Origin: Anaerolineae bacterium
GTDB taxonomy: Bacteria > Chloroflexota > Anaerolineae > Promineifilales > Promineifilaceae
Assembly: GCA_020848035.1 (NCBI GenBank)
Contig: JADLAX010000026.1
Span: forward strand, 320,180-384,179
Direction: 5' to 3'
DNA: 64,000 nucleotides
Part shown: positions 1 through 9,722 of the stretch, in pieces
Position numbering within the stretch: the stretch's first letter is position 1
Layout of the letters: the number at the start of each line of letters is the position of its first letter
The notes under the pieces: generated by a model
What the model was told of the DNA's origin: nothing
The model's input: only the letters and a program-made list of their open reading frames with translations
Database searches by the model: none
Made by a program: the position numbers and the translations under genes

Positions 1-201
1 CGCAGTCCCGCCTGCCTGCTGCAAAGCCACGGTGTTTTTACCGTGGGGGCCACGGCCGAAAAAGCAGTCAAAGCGGCCGTTATGACCGAAGATAACGCGG
101 CCATCGCCTGGGCCTCGCTGCTCATGGGCACGCCGCTCACCCTTGCCCCAAACGACATCGATAAGCTGTACGACCGCTATCAAAATGTTTATGGGCAGTA
201 A
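1..201 (+). CDS. araD: L-ribulose-5-phosphate 4-epimerase, C-terminal part
   Basis: The 3' end of a gene cut by the left edge; 66 residues are readable before TAA at 199-201. The visible segment has the LLQSHGVFTVG stretch followed by an AVKAAVMTEDNA-type helix, typical of class II aldolase-fold AraD, where the His of this stretch is a metal ligand. AraD turns L-ribulose 5-phosphate into D-xylulose 5-phosphate, the last step of L-arabinose entry into the pentose phosphate pathway. araA starts 84 bases downstream on the same strand, which supports the call. A fuculose aldolase relative is possible from this fragment alone, but the context favours AraD. Confidence 0.8.
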   Translation, partial: RSPACLLQSHGVFTVGATAEKAVKAAVMTEDNAAIAWASLLMGTPLTLAPNDIDKLYDRYQNVYGQ

Positions 202-202
202 G

Positions 203-268
203 TAAGAAGTTGCAGGTGGCAAGTGGCAGGTAGCACGTGAGCGACGCTAGAGCAACTTGCAACTGGCT
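203..268. repeat. word-dyad intergenic element between araD and araA
   Basis: Short words of the form TTGCAGGTGGCAAGTGGCAG are followed by their approximate reverse complement (AGCAACTTGCAACT), giving an imperfect dyad that fills the gap up to the araA ribosome binding site. One member of the scattered family described in the findings. Confidence 0.5.
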
Positions 269-285
269 AACACGAAGGACACAAA

Positions 286-1794
286 ATGAACACCGATATT
301 TTTTCGCCATTAGAAACCTGGTTTGTCATCGGCAGCCAGCATTTGTATGGGCCAGAAGCCCTGGATCAGGTCAGGGCCAACGGCGGCGTCATTGCCGACG
401 CGCTCAATGGCTCCGGCAAGCTGCCTGTCAACATCGTCTACAAACCCATTGTGACCACGCCGGAAGAAGTGACCAACGTTTGCCTGGCCGCCAATGCCGC
501 GCCCAACTGCATTGGCCTCATCTTCTGGATGCACACCTTTTCCCCGGCCAAAATGTGGATTGCTGGCTTACAAGCCCTGCAAAAACCATTTGTGCAGCTG
601 CACACCCAGTTCAACGCCGCAATCCCCTGGGCCACCATCGACATGGACTTCATGAACCTGAACCAGACCGCCCACGGCGGCCGCGAGTTTGGCTACATCG
701 GTTCGCGGCTGCGGCTGGCACGTAAGGTGGTGGTGGGCCACTGGCAAGATGACGAGGTGCTGGAACGGCTCAACGTCTGGCAGCGGGTCGCTGCCGCCTG
801 GCATGATGCTCAGGGGGCACGGTTTGCCCGCTTTGGCGACAACATGCGCGAAGTGGCCGTGACGGAAGGCAATAAAGTCTCAGCCCAGCAGCAGTTTGGC
901 TACTCGGTGAACGGCTACGGCATGGGGGATTTGGTGGCCTACGTGAATGGGGTGTCGGAAACGGCCGTTACCGACCTCATCGCCGTCTATGAAAAAGAAT
1001 ATACCCTGGCCCCCACCCTGCACAGCGGCGGCCGCCAGCGGCAGGCTCTGCGCGACGCCGCCCGCATCGAGCTGGGCATTCGCGCCTTCTTGACCGAAGG
1101 CGGCTTCAAAGGCTACACCGACACCTTCCAGGATTTGCACGGCCTCAAGCAGCTGCCCGGCGTGGCCAGCCAGCGCCTGATGGCCGACGGCTACGGCTTT
1201 GGCGCAGAGGGTGATTGGAAAACGGCCGCCCTCCTCCGCGCCATGAAAGTGATGAGCGCCGGATTGAAAGGCGGCACCTCCTTCATGGAAGATTACACCT
1301 ACCACTTTAGCCCGTCCGGCGACAAAGTGTTGGGAGCACACATGCTGGAAATCTGCCCCAGCATTGCCAACAACAAGCCGTCGCTGGAAATCCATCCGCT
1401 GGGCATCGGTGGCAAAGAAGACCCGGTACGCCTCGTCTTCGATTCGCAGACCGGGCCAGCCATCAACGCCTCGCTCATCGACCTCGGTTCCCGCTTCCGC
1501 CTGATTGTGAACAAGGTTGACGTGGTGCCAACCGATGAGCCGCTGCCCAAACTGCCGGTCGCTCGTGCGCTGTGGGTTCCCCAACCGAACCTCAAAGTTG
1601 CGGCGGCCACCTGGATTTTGGCCGGGGGGGCACACCACACCGGCTTCAGCCTGTCGCTCACCTCGGAGTACATGGAAGATTTTGCCGAAATGGCGGGCAT
1701 TGAATACCTGCTCATTGATGAAAACACCACCACGTCGCAGTTCAAAAAAGAGCTTAATTGGAATCACACAGCCTATTGGCTGACGCGCTGCTAA
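286..1794 (+). CDS. araA: L-arabinose isomerase
   Basis: Cytoplasmic isomerase converting L-arabinose to L-ribulose. The 502-residue length matches the family (about 500). The sequence starts with the typical [13 protein letters not shown] motif. It keeps the Mn-binding and catalytic set: Glu in [10 protein letters not shown], Glu in [10 protein letters not shown], His in [10 protein letters not shown] and His in the [10 protein letters not shown] motif near the C-terminus. ATG at 286 follows a GAAGGA-like site. It lies directly after araD and is followed by a strong hairpin terminator, so araD-araA probably end one transcript. No araB is visible in this window; a kinase would have to lie upstream. 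Confidence 0.97.
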   Translation: MNTDIFSPLETWFVIGSQHLYGPEALDQVRANGGVIADALNGSGKLPVNIVYKPIVTTPEEVTNVCLAANAAPNCIGLIFWMHTFSPAKMWIAGLQALQKPFVQLHTQFNAAIPWATIDMDFMNLNQTAHGGREFGYIGSRLRLARKVVVGHWQDDEVLERLNVWQRVAAAWHDAQGARFARFGDNMREVAVTEGNKVSAQQQFGYSVNGYGMGDLVAYVNGVSETAVTDLIAVYEKEYTLAPTLHSGGRQRQALRDAARIELGIRAFLTEGGFKGYTDTFQDLHGLKQLPGVASQRLMADGYGFGAEGDWKTAALLRAMKVMSAGLKGGTSFMEDYTYHFSPSGDKVLGAHMLEICPSIANNKPSLEIHPLGIGGKEDPVRLVFDSQTGPAINASLIDLGSRFRLIVNKVDVVPTDEPLPKLPVARALWVPQPNLKVAAATWILAGGAHHTGFSLSLTSEYMEDFAEMAGIEYLLIDENTTTSQFKKELNWNHTAYWLTRC

Positions 1795-1832
1795 CACATT
1801 GTTCTCCTCCTTTTGTTTTGTGTTTGCTTTAT

Positions 1833-1866
1833 AAAAAAGCGGTGATTTCGGCGTCACCGCTTTTTT
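1833..1866 (+). terminator. Rho-independent terminator after araA
   Basis: A 13-bp perfect stem (AAAAAAGCGGTGA with TCACCGCTTTTTT) around an 8-base loop, ending in a T run, 39 bases past the araA stop. It separates araA from the arabinofuranosidase genes. Confidence 0.9.
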
Positions 1867-1891
1867 ACTAATTTCTAAAATGTAGATTTGT

Positions 1892-1950
1892 GACCGGTGG
1901 CTGGTAGCTGGTATGAACCACCAGCCGCTAACCACGAGCAACTACCCCTC
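1892..1950. repeat. word-dyad intergenic element upstream of the GH51 gene
   Basis: GGTGGCTGGTAGCTGGT words on the left face CCACCAGCCGCTAACCAC words on the right, forming an imperfect dyad just before the AGGAGG site at 1957-1962. Confidence 0.5.
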
Positions 1951-1968
1951 ACGAGTAGGAGGTTCATT

Positions 1969-3471
1969 TTGACTCACGCAAAAGCCCAAATTTTCCTCGA
2001 TACCAACCGCACCATCGCCCCCATTTCGCCGCTGCTCTTTGGCGGCTTTGTGGAGCACATGGGGCGCTGCGTTTATGAAGGCATCTACGATCCCCAATCG
2101 CCTCTGGCTGATGCCAACGGCCTGCGCCTGGATGTGCTGCAAGCGCTGCGCGACCAGGCGTACACCGTCATTCGTTATCCGGGGGGCAACTTTTTAAGCG
2201 GCTACAACTGGCTGGATGGGGTGGGACCGAAGGGGGAACGGCCGTCTCGCCGTAATCTCGCCTGGCAGTCCATCGAAACCAACCAGTTTGGCACCAATGA
2301 ATTTATCGACTTTTGCCGGGCGATCAACGCCGCTCCCATGCTCGGCGTTAACATGGGCACCGGCACCATCCAATCCGCCGCCGATTTGGTGGAGTATTGC
2401 AACGTGGATTCCGGTACGTACTGGTCGGACCTGCGCGCCAGCCACGGCTACCGCCAGCCGCACAACGTGGGCTACTGGTGTGTGGGCAACGAGATGGACG
2501 GCCCGTGGCAAATCGGGCATCTGGACGCGGTGGCCTACGGCAACAAAGCGCTCGAAGCGGCCAAAATGATGAAATGGCAAGACCCCACCATCAAAACCGT
2601 GCTTTGCGGCTCCTCCGGCGACAAAATGCCCACCTACCCGGACTGGGATCGCATCGCCCTGGAGATCGCCTGGGAGCACGTTGACTACCACTCGATGCAT
2701 TACTACGCAGGCAACCGCGACAACGACACGGCCAGCTACCTGGCCAATGCCGTCGAATTTGAGAACTTTGTTGACACGCTAGAAGGCACCTTGCGCTACG
2801 TCAAAGCGCGGCGGCGCAGCAATCACGACGTTTATCTTTCCTGGGATGAGTGGCAGGTGTGGTACAAAGGCGATCCGCTGCAAGGCAGCTGGACCGAAGC
2901 GCCGCACCTGGCCGAAGAAATCTACAATCTGGAGGATGCGTTGGTGGTGGCCCAATGGCTCAACGTCTTTCTGCGCAAAAGCCATGTGCTGAAGGTTGCC
3001 TGCGTGGCCCAGATTGTCAACGTCATCGCCTGGCTGCACACGCGCCCAGATGGCCTGCTGAAGCAGCCGTCGTTTTACGTCTTCCAGCTGGTGAGCAACC
3101 TGGCCCGTGGCGCAGCGCTCGACCTGCTGGTCAAAGCGCCACCGGTGGCCACCCGCGCCTACGGCGATGTGCCCGCCCTGGACGTAGCCGCCAGCTACGA
3201 TGCCGCCACGCAGCAAGGCGCGATCTTCCTGGTCAATCGCAGCCAGGCGGAGGCCGTAACGGCCGAATTTATCTGGCAAGACGGCAAAACCGGTGTCATC
3301 AACCAGGCATGGCAGCTCACCGGGGACGATCCCAAGGCCAGCAACAGCTGGGAAGCGCCCAATCGGTTGGTGACCCGGCCCATCGCAACGCCCAAAGTGA
3401 GCGACGGCCGTGCCACCCTCACCCTGCCGCCGCTCTCCTTTACCGTGCTGCAAACAAGCGCCCAGATTTAA
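1969..3471 (+). CDS. abfA: alpha-N-arabinofuranosidase, GH51
   Basis: Releases terminal alpha-L-arabinofuranosyl residues from arabinan and arabinoxylan fragments. The start is taken as TTG at 1969 because a perfect AGGAGG lies six bases upstream (1957-1962); no ATG fits better. This gives 500 residues, the usual GH51 size. The acid/base Glu175 sits in GNEMDGPW and the nucleophile Glu294 in SWDEWQVWY, both at the positions expected for GH51 enzymes. There is no signal peptide, so it should be intracellular and act on imported oligosaccharides, which fits a neighbouring arabinose isomerase. GH127 follows 46 bases downstream. Confidence 0.95.
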   Translation: MTHAKAQIFLDTNRTIAPISPLLFGGFVEHMGRCVYEGIYDPQSPLADANGLRLDVLQALRDQAYTVIRYPGGNFLSGYNWLDGVGPKGERPSRRNLAWQSIETNQFGTNEFIDFCRAINAAPMLGVNMGTGTIQSAADLVEYCNVDSGTYWSDLRASHGYRQPHNVGYWCVGNEMDGPWQIGHLDAVAYGNKALEAAKMMKWQDPTIKTVLCGSSGDKMPTYPDWDRIALEIAWEHVDYHSMHYYAGNRDNDTASYLANAVEFENFVDTLEGTLRYVKARRRSNHDVYLSWDEWQVWYKGDPLQGSWTEAPHLAEEIYNLEDALVVAQWLNVFLRKSHVLKVACVAQIVNVIAWLHTRPDGLLKQPSFYVFQLVSNLARGAALDLLVKAPPVATRAYGDVPALDVAASYDAATQQGAIFLVNRSQAEAVTAEFIWQDGKTGVINQAWQLTGDDPKASNSWEAPNRLVTRPIATPKVSDGRATLTLPPLSFTVLQTSAQI

Positions 3472-3517
3472 TCCGCGTTAATCCGCGCCATCCGCGGCTA
3501 TTTTCAGAGGAGGACAC

Positions 3518-5461
3518 ATGCACAAGAGCCAACCCGGTCCCGTAGATAACCGGCAGTCCAAACAATCGACACTTTTTACGCTGCCGTTGACGGCCGTTCA
3601 CCTTACCCAAGGCTTTTGGGCCAACGCCCAGCAAACCAACCGCACCATCAGCCTGGGGCATGGCTACAACATGCTGGAGCAGTCGGGCAATTTTGCCAAC
3701 TTGCGCCTGGCGGCCGGACTGGCTAAAGGTGCCTATACCGGCTATTTATTTGCCGATTCCGACGTCTACAAGTGGCTGGAAGCCGTTGGCTGGGAACTGG
3801 GCCGCGCCGACGATGCTCAACTCCAGGCGATGGCCGCCGAAGCGATCACCCTGGTTGAACGCGCCCAGCAGCCCGACGGCTATCTCAACAGCTACTACCA
3901 GTTTGTCTTGCCGGAAAAACGGTGGACCGACCTGGACCACGGCCACGAGCTGTACTGCGCCGGGCACCTGATTCAAGCGGCCGTTGCCTTCCAACGTGCG
4001 GTAAACAACGGCCGTTTGCTGGCCGTGGCGCTGCGTTTTGTTGATCACCTCTACGACCTGTTTGGCCCTGGCCAGCGCGAAGCAACGTGCGGCCATCCCG
4101 AAATTGAGACGGCCCTGGTCGAGCTGTACCGCCTCACCCAAGACCCGCGCCACCTGGAGCTGGCCCAGCTTTTTATCGACCGGCGCGGCCAAAACAAGAT
4201 GCGCGGCCATGCCGGGTATGGGGCTATCTACCAGCAAGACCACCTGCCGGTGCGCCAGGCCCAGGAAGTGGTGGGCCACGCCGTACGCCAGCTTTACCTG
4301 ACCACCGGCGTGACCGATCTCTACATGGAAAGCGGCGAAACGGCGCTGCTCCAGGCCATGCAGACGCTGTGGGACGACATGACCCGGCGCAAGCTGTACG
4401 TCACCGGCGGTGTGGGCGCTCGCTTCGACGGCGAAGCGTTTGGCGGGCCGTACGAGCTGCCGTCAGACACCGGCTACCTGGAAACCTGCGCCGCCATTGC
4501 CAGCCTGATGTGGAACTGGCGGCTGCTGCTCATCACCGGGGGCAGCAAATATGCCGACCTGTTTGAGCACACGCTGTACAACAGCGTGCTGAGCAGCCCC
4601 GGGCTGGAGGGCACCAGCTATCTGTACGTCAATCCGCTGCAGGTGCGCAACGGCCGTTACGTGCGCGCCCTGGTAGATACCGGTGTTGACGAAGCGCGCC
4701 GCCGCCCGGCCTGGCACAAATGCGCCTGCTGCCCGCCCAACGTCATGCGCCTTTTTGCCAGCCTGGGCCACTACCTGGCTACGGCCAACGAGGCAGGTAT
4801 CCAGATCCACCAGTTTGCTGCCGCCAGTCTGGATTTGACGGTCAACGGCCGTTCCACCCAACTCGCCATCGCAACCAACTACCCCTGGATGGGCCACATT
4901 GAAGTGACCGTCAACACCACCCCTACCGAACCGTGGACGCTCTCATTGCGCCAGCCTGGCTGGTGCCACCATGCCCAACTAACGCTCAACGGGACAGCCA
5001 TCCCAGCCGAGGTTGGCGAAAATGGCTACCTCAACCTCACCCGCCGCTGGCAGCCGGGCGACGTTTTGCAGCTGGAATTGACGATGGACCCTACTTTCCT
5101 GGCCCCGCATCCCCGCATCGACGCCCTGCGCAGCTGCGTGGCCCTGCAGCGCGGCCCGCTGATCTACTGCTTTGAATCCCACGACCAGCCCGCCGGAGTC
5201 GATCTGGACGATGTGCAGGTGCGGACGGATGAGCCAGTGGCGGTAACGGCCGTTCCCCTCTTGGGCGGCATTGAAGCCATCACCGTGCCGGGCCGAATGG
5301 CACAATTGGGGGGGGCTGAGCCACTTTACCGGCGGCTGGACGAAGCGATGGAGGTAGATTGGCAACCGGTGACGCTAACGGCCGTACCCTACTTTGTCTG
5401 GGGCAACCGCGGCATGCACAGCATGCGCGTCTGGCTGCCTCAGGCTAAACTCCCGGCATGA
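3518..5461 (+). CDS. beta-L-arabinofuranosidase, GH127
   Basis: A 647-residue protein with the (alpha/alpha)6-barrel family signature of HypBA1-type enzymes, which hydrolyse beta-L-arabinofuranosides (for example beta-1,2-linked arabinobiose from plant glycoproteins). The zinc/thiolate centre is visible: Glu322 and Cys324 in LETCAAI, and Cys402, Cys404 and Cys405 in the CACCPPN motif, where one Cys is the nucleophile in this family. ATG at 3518 has GGAGGA about seven bases upstream. No signal peptide. Paired with GH51, it gives the cell both alpha- and beta-arabinofuranose cleavage. It overlaps the next gene by ATGA, suggesting translational coupling. Confidence 0.93.
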   Translation: MHKSQPGPVDNRQSKQSTLFTLPLTAVHLTQGFWANAQQTNRTISLGHGYNMLEQSGNFANLRLAAGLAKGAYTGYLFADSDVYKWLEAVGWELGRADDAQLQAMAAEAITLVERAQQPDGYLNSYYQFVLPEKRWTDLDHGHELYCAGHLIQAAVAFQRAVNNGRLLAVALRFVDHLYDLFGPGQREATCGHPEIETALVELYRLTQDPRHLELAQLFIDRRGQNKMRGHAGYGAIYQQDHLPVRQAQEVVGHAVRQLYLTTGVTDLYMESGETALLQAMQTLWDDMTRRKLYVTGGVGARFDGEAFGGPYELPSDTGYLETCAAIASLMWNWRLLLITGGSKYADLFEHTLYNSVLSSPGLEGTSYLYVNPLQVRNGRYVRALVDTGVDEARRRPAWHKCACCPPNVMRLFASLGHYLATANEAGIQIHQFAAASLDLTVNGRSTQLAIATNYPWMGHIEVTVNTTPTEPWTLSLRQPGWCHHAQLTLNGTAIPAEVGENGYLNLTRRWQPGDVLQLELTMDPTFLAPHPRIDALRSCVALQRGPLIYCFESHDQPAGVDLDDVQVRTDEPVAVTAVPLLGGIEAITVPGRMAQLGGAEPLYRRLDEAMEVDWQPVTLTAVPYFVWGNRGMHSMRVWLPQAKLPA

Positions 5462-6012
5462 AATTTTTCGGGCGCGGCGCACTGGCATTTTTGCTGGCAG
5501 CGGCCGTATTGCTCATCAGCCTCATTGCCAGCGGCGTGTTTGATCCTAAACCGGTGGGCACCCGCCAAACCACCCTGCCCGCCACCCGGCTGACCATCAG
5601 CCAGGCGGGGCAAATGATTCGCTGGCTCGATGAGCCGCTGCCTGAGGGGGATTTTTCGGTGCGGGGAACGGCCGTCCTGCAATCCGGCACTCCAGACAGC
5701 GGTGTGGGTCTGGCTTTGGGAAACGATGAGCAGGCTTTTGTGGTGGCCGTGTCGCCGCTGGGCTACGTGCTGGTGCAGCAGGCAGGCGAGCCGCTGCTGC
5801 CCTGGCAGCCCTGGCCCCACGTCCGGCCCGACGACACCGCCAACGAAATCTGGATCGACGTGCGCGGGGAAGCGATCACGGTGCGGCTCAACCGCGAGCT
5901 GCTGTGGCAGGGCAATTACAGCCTGTCTACACGAAGTTTAGGACTGTTTAGCGAAGGGTTTGGCGAAACGGCCATTTATACCTTCCCCATCCTGGAGCTT
6001 TTTACGAAATGA
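5458..6012 (+). CDS. small membrane-anchored or secreted protein, unknown function
   Basis: 184 residues starting inside the GH127 stop (ATGA overlap). Residues 6-27 form a hydrophobic signal-anchor; the rest is a beta-rich region with WIDVRGEAITVRLN and LGLFSEG stretches. These resemble the jelly-roll (concanavalin-like/DUF1080-type) modules that bind sugars, but I cannot assign a family with certainty. The tight coupling to GH127 suggests a role in arabinan handling at the cell surface. Confidence is good that it is a real gene, low for function. Confidence 0.7.
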   Translation: MKFFGRGALAFLLAAAVLLISLIASGVFDPKPVGTRQTTLPATRLTISQAGQMIRWLDEPLPEGDFSVRGTAVLQSGTPDSGVGLALGNDEQAFVVAVSPLGYVLVQQAGEPLLPWQPWPHVRPDDTANEIWIDVRGEAITVRLNRELLWQGNYSLSTRSLGLFSEGFGETAIYTFPILELFTK

Positions 6013-6013
6013 A

Positions 6014-6057
6014 AAGTAACTGGGTAATTGAGCAATTACCCAATTACTCAATTACCT
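6014..6057. repeat. word-dyad element between convergent genes
   Basis: GGGTAATTGAG words and their reverse complements (CAATTACCC, CTCAATTAC) form a dyad between the ends of the plus-strand gene and the minus-strand chromate transporter. It could act as a weak two-way terminator. Similar words occur at 29029-29052. Confidence 0.55.
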
Positions 6058-6061
6058 CTTC

Positions 6062-7198
6062 TCACCCAACCAACGACAAACCATACCCCACCACTGCCCC
6101 GCCCAACACAATCCAGGCCGAATTCAGCTTGAAGCGGAGGGAAGCCATCAGCGCCAGGGCGGCAATGACGATGCCTTGCCAGGTGGCAAAGGTCTGCTGG
6201 CCCAGATTAACCAGCACCGCCACCATCAGGCCGATGGCGGCCACGTTCACCGCATCCAAAAACGCGGCAAACCAGACCGACTGCCGCATTTTAGGAATCA
6301 GCGGGTTCAGCAGCAGGACAAACAAGAAGGAAGGCAAAAAGATGCCCGCCGTGGCCACAATCGCGCCCGGCACCCCGGCAATGACGTAGCCGACAAACGT
6401 CGCCGTGGTGAGCACCGGACCCGGCGTAAACTGGCCAATGGCGATGGCGTCCAGCAGCTCCGCCTGGGTCAGCCAGCCCAGCTGATCCACCAGGCCGCCC
6501 TCCAGGTAAGCCAGCAGCACGTAGCCGCTGCCGTACAAAATCGCCCCAATTTTGAGGAAAAACGCGCCCAGGCTCCAGAGGGTTACGGCCGTTTCCCCCT
6601 CCCCTTGCAGCCACAACCGCAGCCCGCTGCCGGACCACAGCGGCAGCAGCACCGCCGTCGCTGAACCAGCCGCCGCCCGCAGCAGCAGCGCCCCCAGCAC
6701 GCCACCCACCAGCAGCGCCACCACCTCATCCACACCCAGGAAAGCGGCCGTTAGCACCCCCAGCCCAATCACCGCCAGCTGCCAATTTTTCACCGCTTTG
6801 GTGCCGAGACGGTAAACGGCCGTAGCAATAATGCCAATCACCGCCGGTTTGATGCCCACCAGCAGCGGCTCTACCGCCGGGAGCGTGCCGTACTGCACGT
6901 ACAGCCAGGCGAGAATTCCGGTTAAAACGGCCGCAGGCAAAATAAAAAACGTGCCCGCCACGGCCAACCCCCGCCAGCCCGCCCGCTCGTAGCCAATGTG
7001 CATCGTCATTTCGGTGGAATTCGGGCCAGGGATCAGGCTGGTGGCTCCTACCAGGTCCAGGAAGTGCTGGCGGCTCAACCACTGCCGCCGCGTCACCACC
7101 TCATCCTCCATCATGCCGATGTGCGCCGCCGGACCACCAAACGCGGTCACCCCCAACCGAAAAAACAACACTGCCAGTTCACGCAATCGTTCTTGCAT
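6062..7198 (-). CDS. chrA: chromate transporter, ChrA family, two-domain
   Basis: An integral membrane protein of 378 residues with two CHR halves. The N-terminal half carries the family signature FFRLGVTAFGGPAAHIGMM and the LVGATSLIPGPNSTEM motif; the second half repeats it as FFLKIGAILYGSGYVLLAYLE and AIGQFTPGPVLT. Long-chain CHR proteins of this size export chromate, probably by proton exchange. About ten hydrophobic segments are readable. It stands alone between a converging gene and the FKBP genes, so nothing in the context tells whether chromate is the real substrate. Confidence 0.92.
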   Translation of the reverse strand: MQERLRELAVLFFRLGVTAFGGPAAHIGMMEDEVVTRRQWLSRQHFLDLVGATSLIPGPNSTEMTMHIGYERAGWRGLAVAGTFFILPAAVLTGILAWLYVQYGTLPAVEPLLVGIKPAVIGIIATAVYRLGTKAVKNWQLAVIGLGVLTAAFLGVDEVVALLVGGVLGALLLRAAAGSATAVLLPLWSGSGLRLWLQGEGETAVTLWSLGAFFLKIGAILYGSGYVLLAYLEGGLVDQLGWLTQAELLDAIAIGQFTPGPVLTTATFVGYVIAGVPGAIVATAGIFLPSFLFVLLLNPLIPKMRQSVWFAAFLDAVNVAAIGLMVAVLVNLGQQTFATWQGIVIAALALMASLRFKLNSAWIVLGGAVVGYGLSLVG

Positions 7199-7246
7199 TT
7201 GAGCCCTCTACCTGAAATTAATTCGTGTGACCTCCGCAGACACCAA

Positions 7247-7283
7247 CAAAAAAGTGGCAGAGCCGCGAGGCCCTGCCACTTTT
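7247..7283 (-). terminator. Rho-independent terminator of the FKBP operon
   Basis: On the minus strand AAAAGTGGCAG pairs with CTGCCACTTTT (11 bp) and runs into T residues, directly after the stop of the small FKBP gene. Confidence 0.85.
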
Positions 7284-7287
7284 GCAT

Positions 7288-7623
7288 TTATTTCACGCCG
7301 ACCAACTCAACGTCAAAGATGAGCGTGGCGTTGGGCGGAATCACTCCGCCCGCACCGCGTGCGCCGTAGCCCAGGTCCGGCGGAATGATCAGCGTCGCTT
7401 TGCCGCCGACCTTCATCAGGCCGATGCCTTCATCCCATCCGGGAATGACCTGGCCCGTGCCGAGCAAAAACTCAATCGGCTCGCCGCGCTTCACGGAGTT
7501 GTCGAACTCCTTGCCATTTTCCAGGCGGCCTACGTAATGCACCGCCACCCGGTCACCGCGCTTAGGCGCTTTGCCGGTACCCGCTTCCGTTTCGATATAT
7601 TGCAAACCACTGTTTGTTTTCAT
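7288..7623 (-). CDS. FKBP-type peptidyl-prolyl cis-trans isomerase, cytoplasmic
   Basis: A single FKBP domain of 111 residues without a signal peptide, so a cytoplasmic proline isomerase. Family motifs are clear: VAVHYVGRLENGKEFDNS, VIPGWDEGIGLMKVGGKATLIIPPDLGYG and IPPNATLIFDVELV. Its ATG overlaps the stop of the upstream three-domain FKBP lipoprotein by one base (TAATG), so the two are very likely coupled. The domain is close in sequence to those of the upstream protein and probably arose by duplication. Confidence 0.96.
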   Translation of the reverse strand: MKTNSGLQYIETEAGTGKAPKRGDRVAVHYVGRLENGKEFDNSVKRGEPIEFLLGTGQVIPGWDEGIGLMKVGGKATLIIPPDLGYGARGAGGVIPPNATLIFDVELVGVK

Positions 7624-8906
7624 TATTCACTCTCCGCTTTAACCACATCCAGGATTTCAATTTCAAAAATCAGATTGCCTTGGGTGGGGGCGTTGGCCGC
7701 CTGATCCCCGTAAGCCAGTTCTGGCGTTAAGACAAACTGCGCCTTGCTGCTGGAGCTCATCAACAGCAATGCCTCATCCCAACCAGGACCGGCCACACCG
7801 CTGCCCGCCACCAGCTGCACGGGCTGGCCACTGTCGTAAGAGGTTTCCAGCTGAAGGCCAGACTCGTCAAACATTTTGTAATGCAGGGTAATCAGGTCGC
7901 CAGCAGCAATCAGTTCGCCGCTGCCTTCGGTGATCGTGAAAAATTTGAGGCCGCTTTCCGTCACGGTGTAGTCTGATTCATCCACGCTGACAGGCGGTGG
8001 CGCAGGTGTGGGCGTGGGCGGCGGCGGCAAGATTTCGAGCAGTTCCATCTCAAAAATGAGGGTGGCATTGGGCGGAATAACGCCGTTGCCCGAGCCGGTT
8101 TCACCCAGGCCCAGTTCTGGTGGCAGAACAAACTGGACAATATCGCCAACCTGCATCAGCAGGATCATCTCGTCCCAACCGGGCAAAATCTGGCCGTCAC
8201 CCACTACAAACTCAAGCGGCACACCATCCTGGGTATCGCCAAATTTGCTGCCGCCTTCAACCCAACCAGCAAAATTCACGGAAGCAATTTCACCCAGCAC
8301 GGGCGTTTCCCCATCACCTTCTTGGAGGAAGTAATATTTCAGGCCACTTTCCGTGGTGGTGTAATCGTTCGGATCGACAACCGTGGGCGGATCCGGCGTT
8401 GGCGTGGGGATGGGTGTGGGGGCTGGCTCAACCGCCACAAGCTCCACATCGAAGCGGAGCGTGGAACCACCAGGAATGGGGCCATAATCCTGGTCGCCAT
8501 AGGCCAATGCGGGTGGAATGATGAGTTCGGCCTTGCCGCCCTCACGCATGAGGGCGATGCCTTCGTCCCACCCCTGGATAACGGAGCCTTGTCCCAGCAC
8601 AAATTGAATCGGATCGCCACCGGCGGAGCTGTCGAATTCGGTGCCATCTTCCAGGGTACCGGTGTAGTGTACGCTTACCAGGTCGCCAGGCATGGCTTGT
8701 GCCCCGGTGCCCGCTTCAACTTCAATATACTCCAACCCAGAAGCGGTGACGCGTGAACCGGATTCGGTCTGTTCACCAGCGGCACTGGGAGTTGTATCGG
8801 CATCTGGGGGAACGGCCGGGCCGCAGGCAGCCAGCAGCAGGCCAAGCAGCAAACTCCAGAGCAGGAGCATTCGCCAAAGTTGGGCGTTTTTTTGATTGTT
8901 TATCAC
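7623..8906 (-). CDS. lipoprotein with three FKBP isomerase domains
   Basis: GTG at 8906 is chosen as start because AAGGAG lies six bases upstream; an ATG seven codons earlier lacks such a site. The 427-residue product begins with a lipoprotein signal (hydrophobic residues 13-26, lipobox LAAC, Cys28), so it should sit on the outer face of the membrane. Three FKBP domains follow at roughly 50-145, 170-275 and 300-420, joined by PTPTPD-rich linkers. Each has the GWDE...LMQVG...PPELGLG-type pattern; the third is the most divergent. The likely role is folding of exported proteins. Three tandem FKBP domains in one lipoprotein is uncommon. Confidence 0.92.
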   Translation of the reverse strand: MINNQKNAQLWRMLLLWSLLLGLLLAACGPAVPPDADTTPSAAGEQTESGSRVTASGLEYIEVEAGTGAQAMPGDLVSVHYTGTLEDGTEFDSSAGGDPIQFVLGQGSVIQGWDEGIALMREGGKAELIIPPALAYGDQDYGPIPGGSTLRFDVELVAVEPAPTPIPTPTPDPPTVVDPNDYTTTESGLKYYFLQEGDGETPVLGEIASVNFAGWVEGGSKFGDTQDGVPLEFVVGDGQILPGWDEMILLMQVGDIVQFVLPPELGLGETGSGNGVIPPNATLIFEMELLEILPPPPTPTPAPPPVSVDESDYTVTESGLKFFTITEGSGELIAAGDLITLHYKMFDESGLQLETSYDSGQPVQLVAGSGVAGPGWDEALLLMSSSSKAQFVLTPELAYGDQAANAPTQGNLIFEIEILDVVKAESE

Positions 8907-8950
8907 GTGAATCTCCTTATAAGTCAAAATCGCCTAAACGATTGCTTTAC

Positions 8951-8982
8951 AAAAAAACCGGAACAGCAAACGGCCGTTCCGG
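8951..8982 (-). terminator. terminator of the acyltransferase pair
   Basis: On the minus strand CCGGAAC and GTTCCGG (7 bp) enclose a loop containing the recurrent AACGGCCGTT palindrome, followed by seven T residues. It lies about 80 bases past the second acyltransferase stop. Confidence 0.75.
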
Positions 8983-9061
8983 CAGCATTCTTCTTCATTT
9001 TCAAATGGAAACGGGGGATTGTATCACGAACTGGCAAGATCAAAATTGATTGGCCTGATTT

Positions 9062-9718
9062 TCACCCGTCTCTCAGGCTGGGCTGGATGCTGTCTACAGA
9101 GAAAAGCGCGGGTCGTTTGCCCTGCACCCCGGCGTAAAAAGTGCGCAGTTGGGCCATGACGGCCGTTTCCCCCACCTCAGGCCACACCGGCTCACCAATG
9201 TCGATGATTTTACGGCCGTAATCCAGCGCCACGGGCAAAATGGGTACCTGGGCCGACTGGGCAATGTGGAAAAAGCCCATCTTCCAGTGCGGCACCAAAC
9301 TACGCGTGCCCTCGGGGGCCAGCCCCAGCAAAAACTGGTCACGCGCCTGGAACTGGGCCGCTACCTGAGCGACCACCCCAGACGACGCCCGACGATCCAC
9401 CGCCACGCCGCCCAGCTTCAGCAGCAGCGGCTTCAGCGGCCCATTCACAAAGGTGTGTTTGCCCAGCCAGTAAACCCGCACCTGGAGCGCAAAGAGCGCC
9501 AGCATCGCCAGCATGAAGTCCCAGTTGGAGGTGTGCGGTGCGCCCACCAGCACCATCTTGGGCAGATTGGGCACGCTGCCCACAAAGCGCCACCCCAGCA
9601 GGCGCATCAGGCCACGACCCAGGCGGCGCATGAAGCCGCCGCCCCAACGCGGAACAGCGCTGCCCAACGCTGGTGCGCCAAGCGGGTCAGCCTGCCGAGA
9701 ATGTCTGGTTTGGCTCAT
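9062..9718 (-). CDS. 1-acylglycerol-3-phosphate acyltransferase-like protein (second copy)
   Basis: A PlsC-fold acyltransferase of 218 residues that transfers an acyl chain to a lysophospholipid or related acceptor at the inner membrane. ATG at 9718 is chosen, four bases after the stop of the upstream paralogue; the frame stays open further upstream but that part is in another gene. Motifs: GAPHTSNWDF (the catalytic HxxxxD), GGVAVDRRASSG and LAPEGTRSLV (EGTR, acceptor binding). Nearly the same motif set as its upstream neighbour shows a tandem duplication. The N-terminal 40 residues are basic and proline-rich. Confidence 0.88.
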   Translation of the reverse strand: MSQTRHSRQADPLGAPALGSAVPRWGGGFMRRLGRGLMRLLGWRFVGSVPNLPKMVLVGAPHTSNWDFMLAMLALFALQVRVYWLGKHTFVNGPLKPLLLKLGGVAVDRRASSGVVAQVAAQFQARDQFLLGLAPEGTRSLVPHWKMGFFHIAQSAQVPILPVALDYGRKIIDIGEPVWPEVGETAVMAQLRTFYAGVQGKRPALFSVDSIQPSLRDG

Positions 9719-9722
9719 GCGT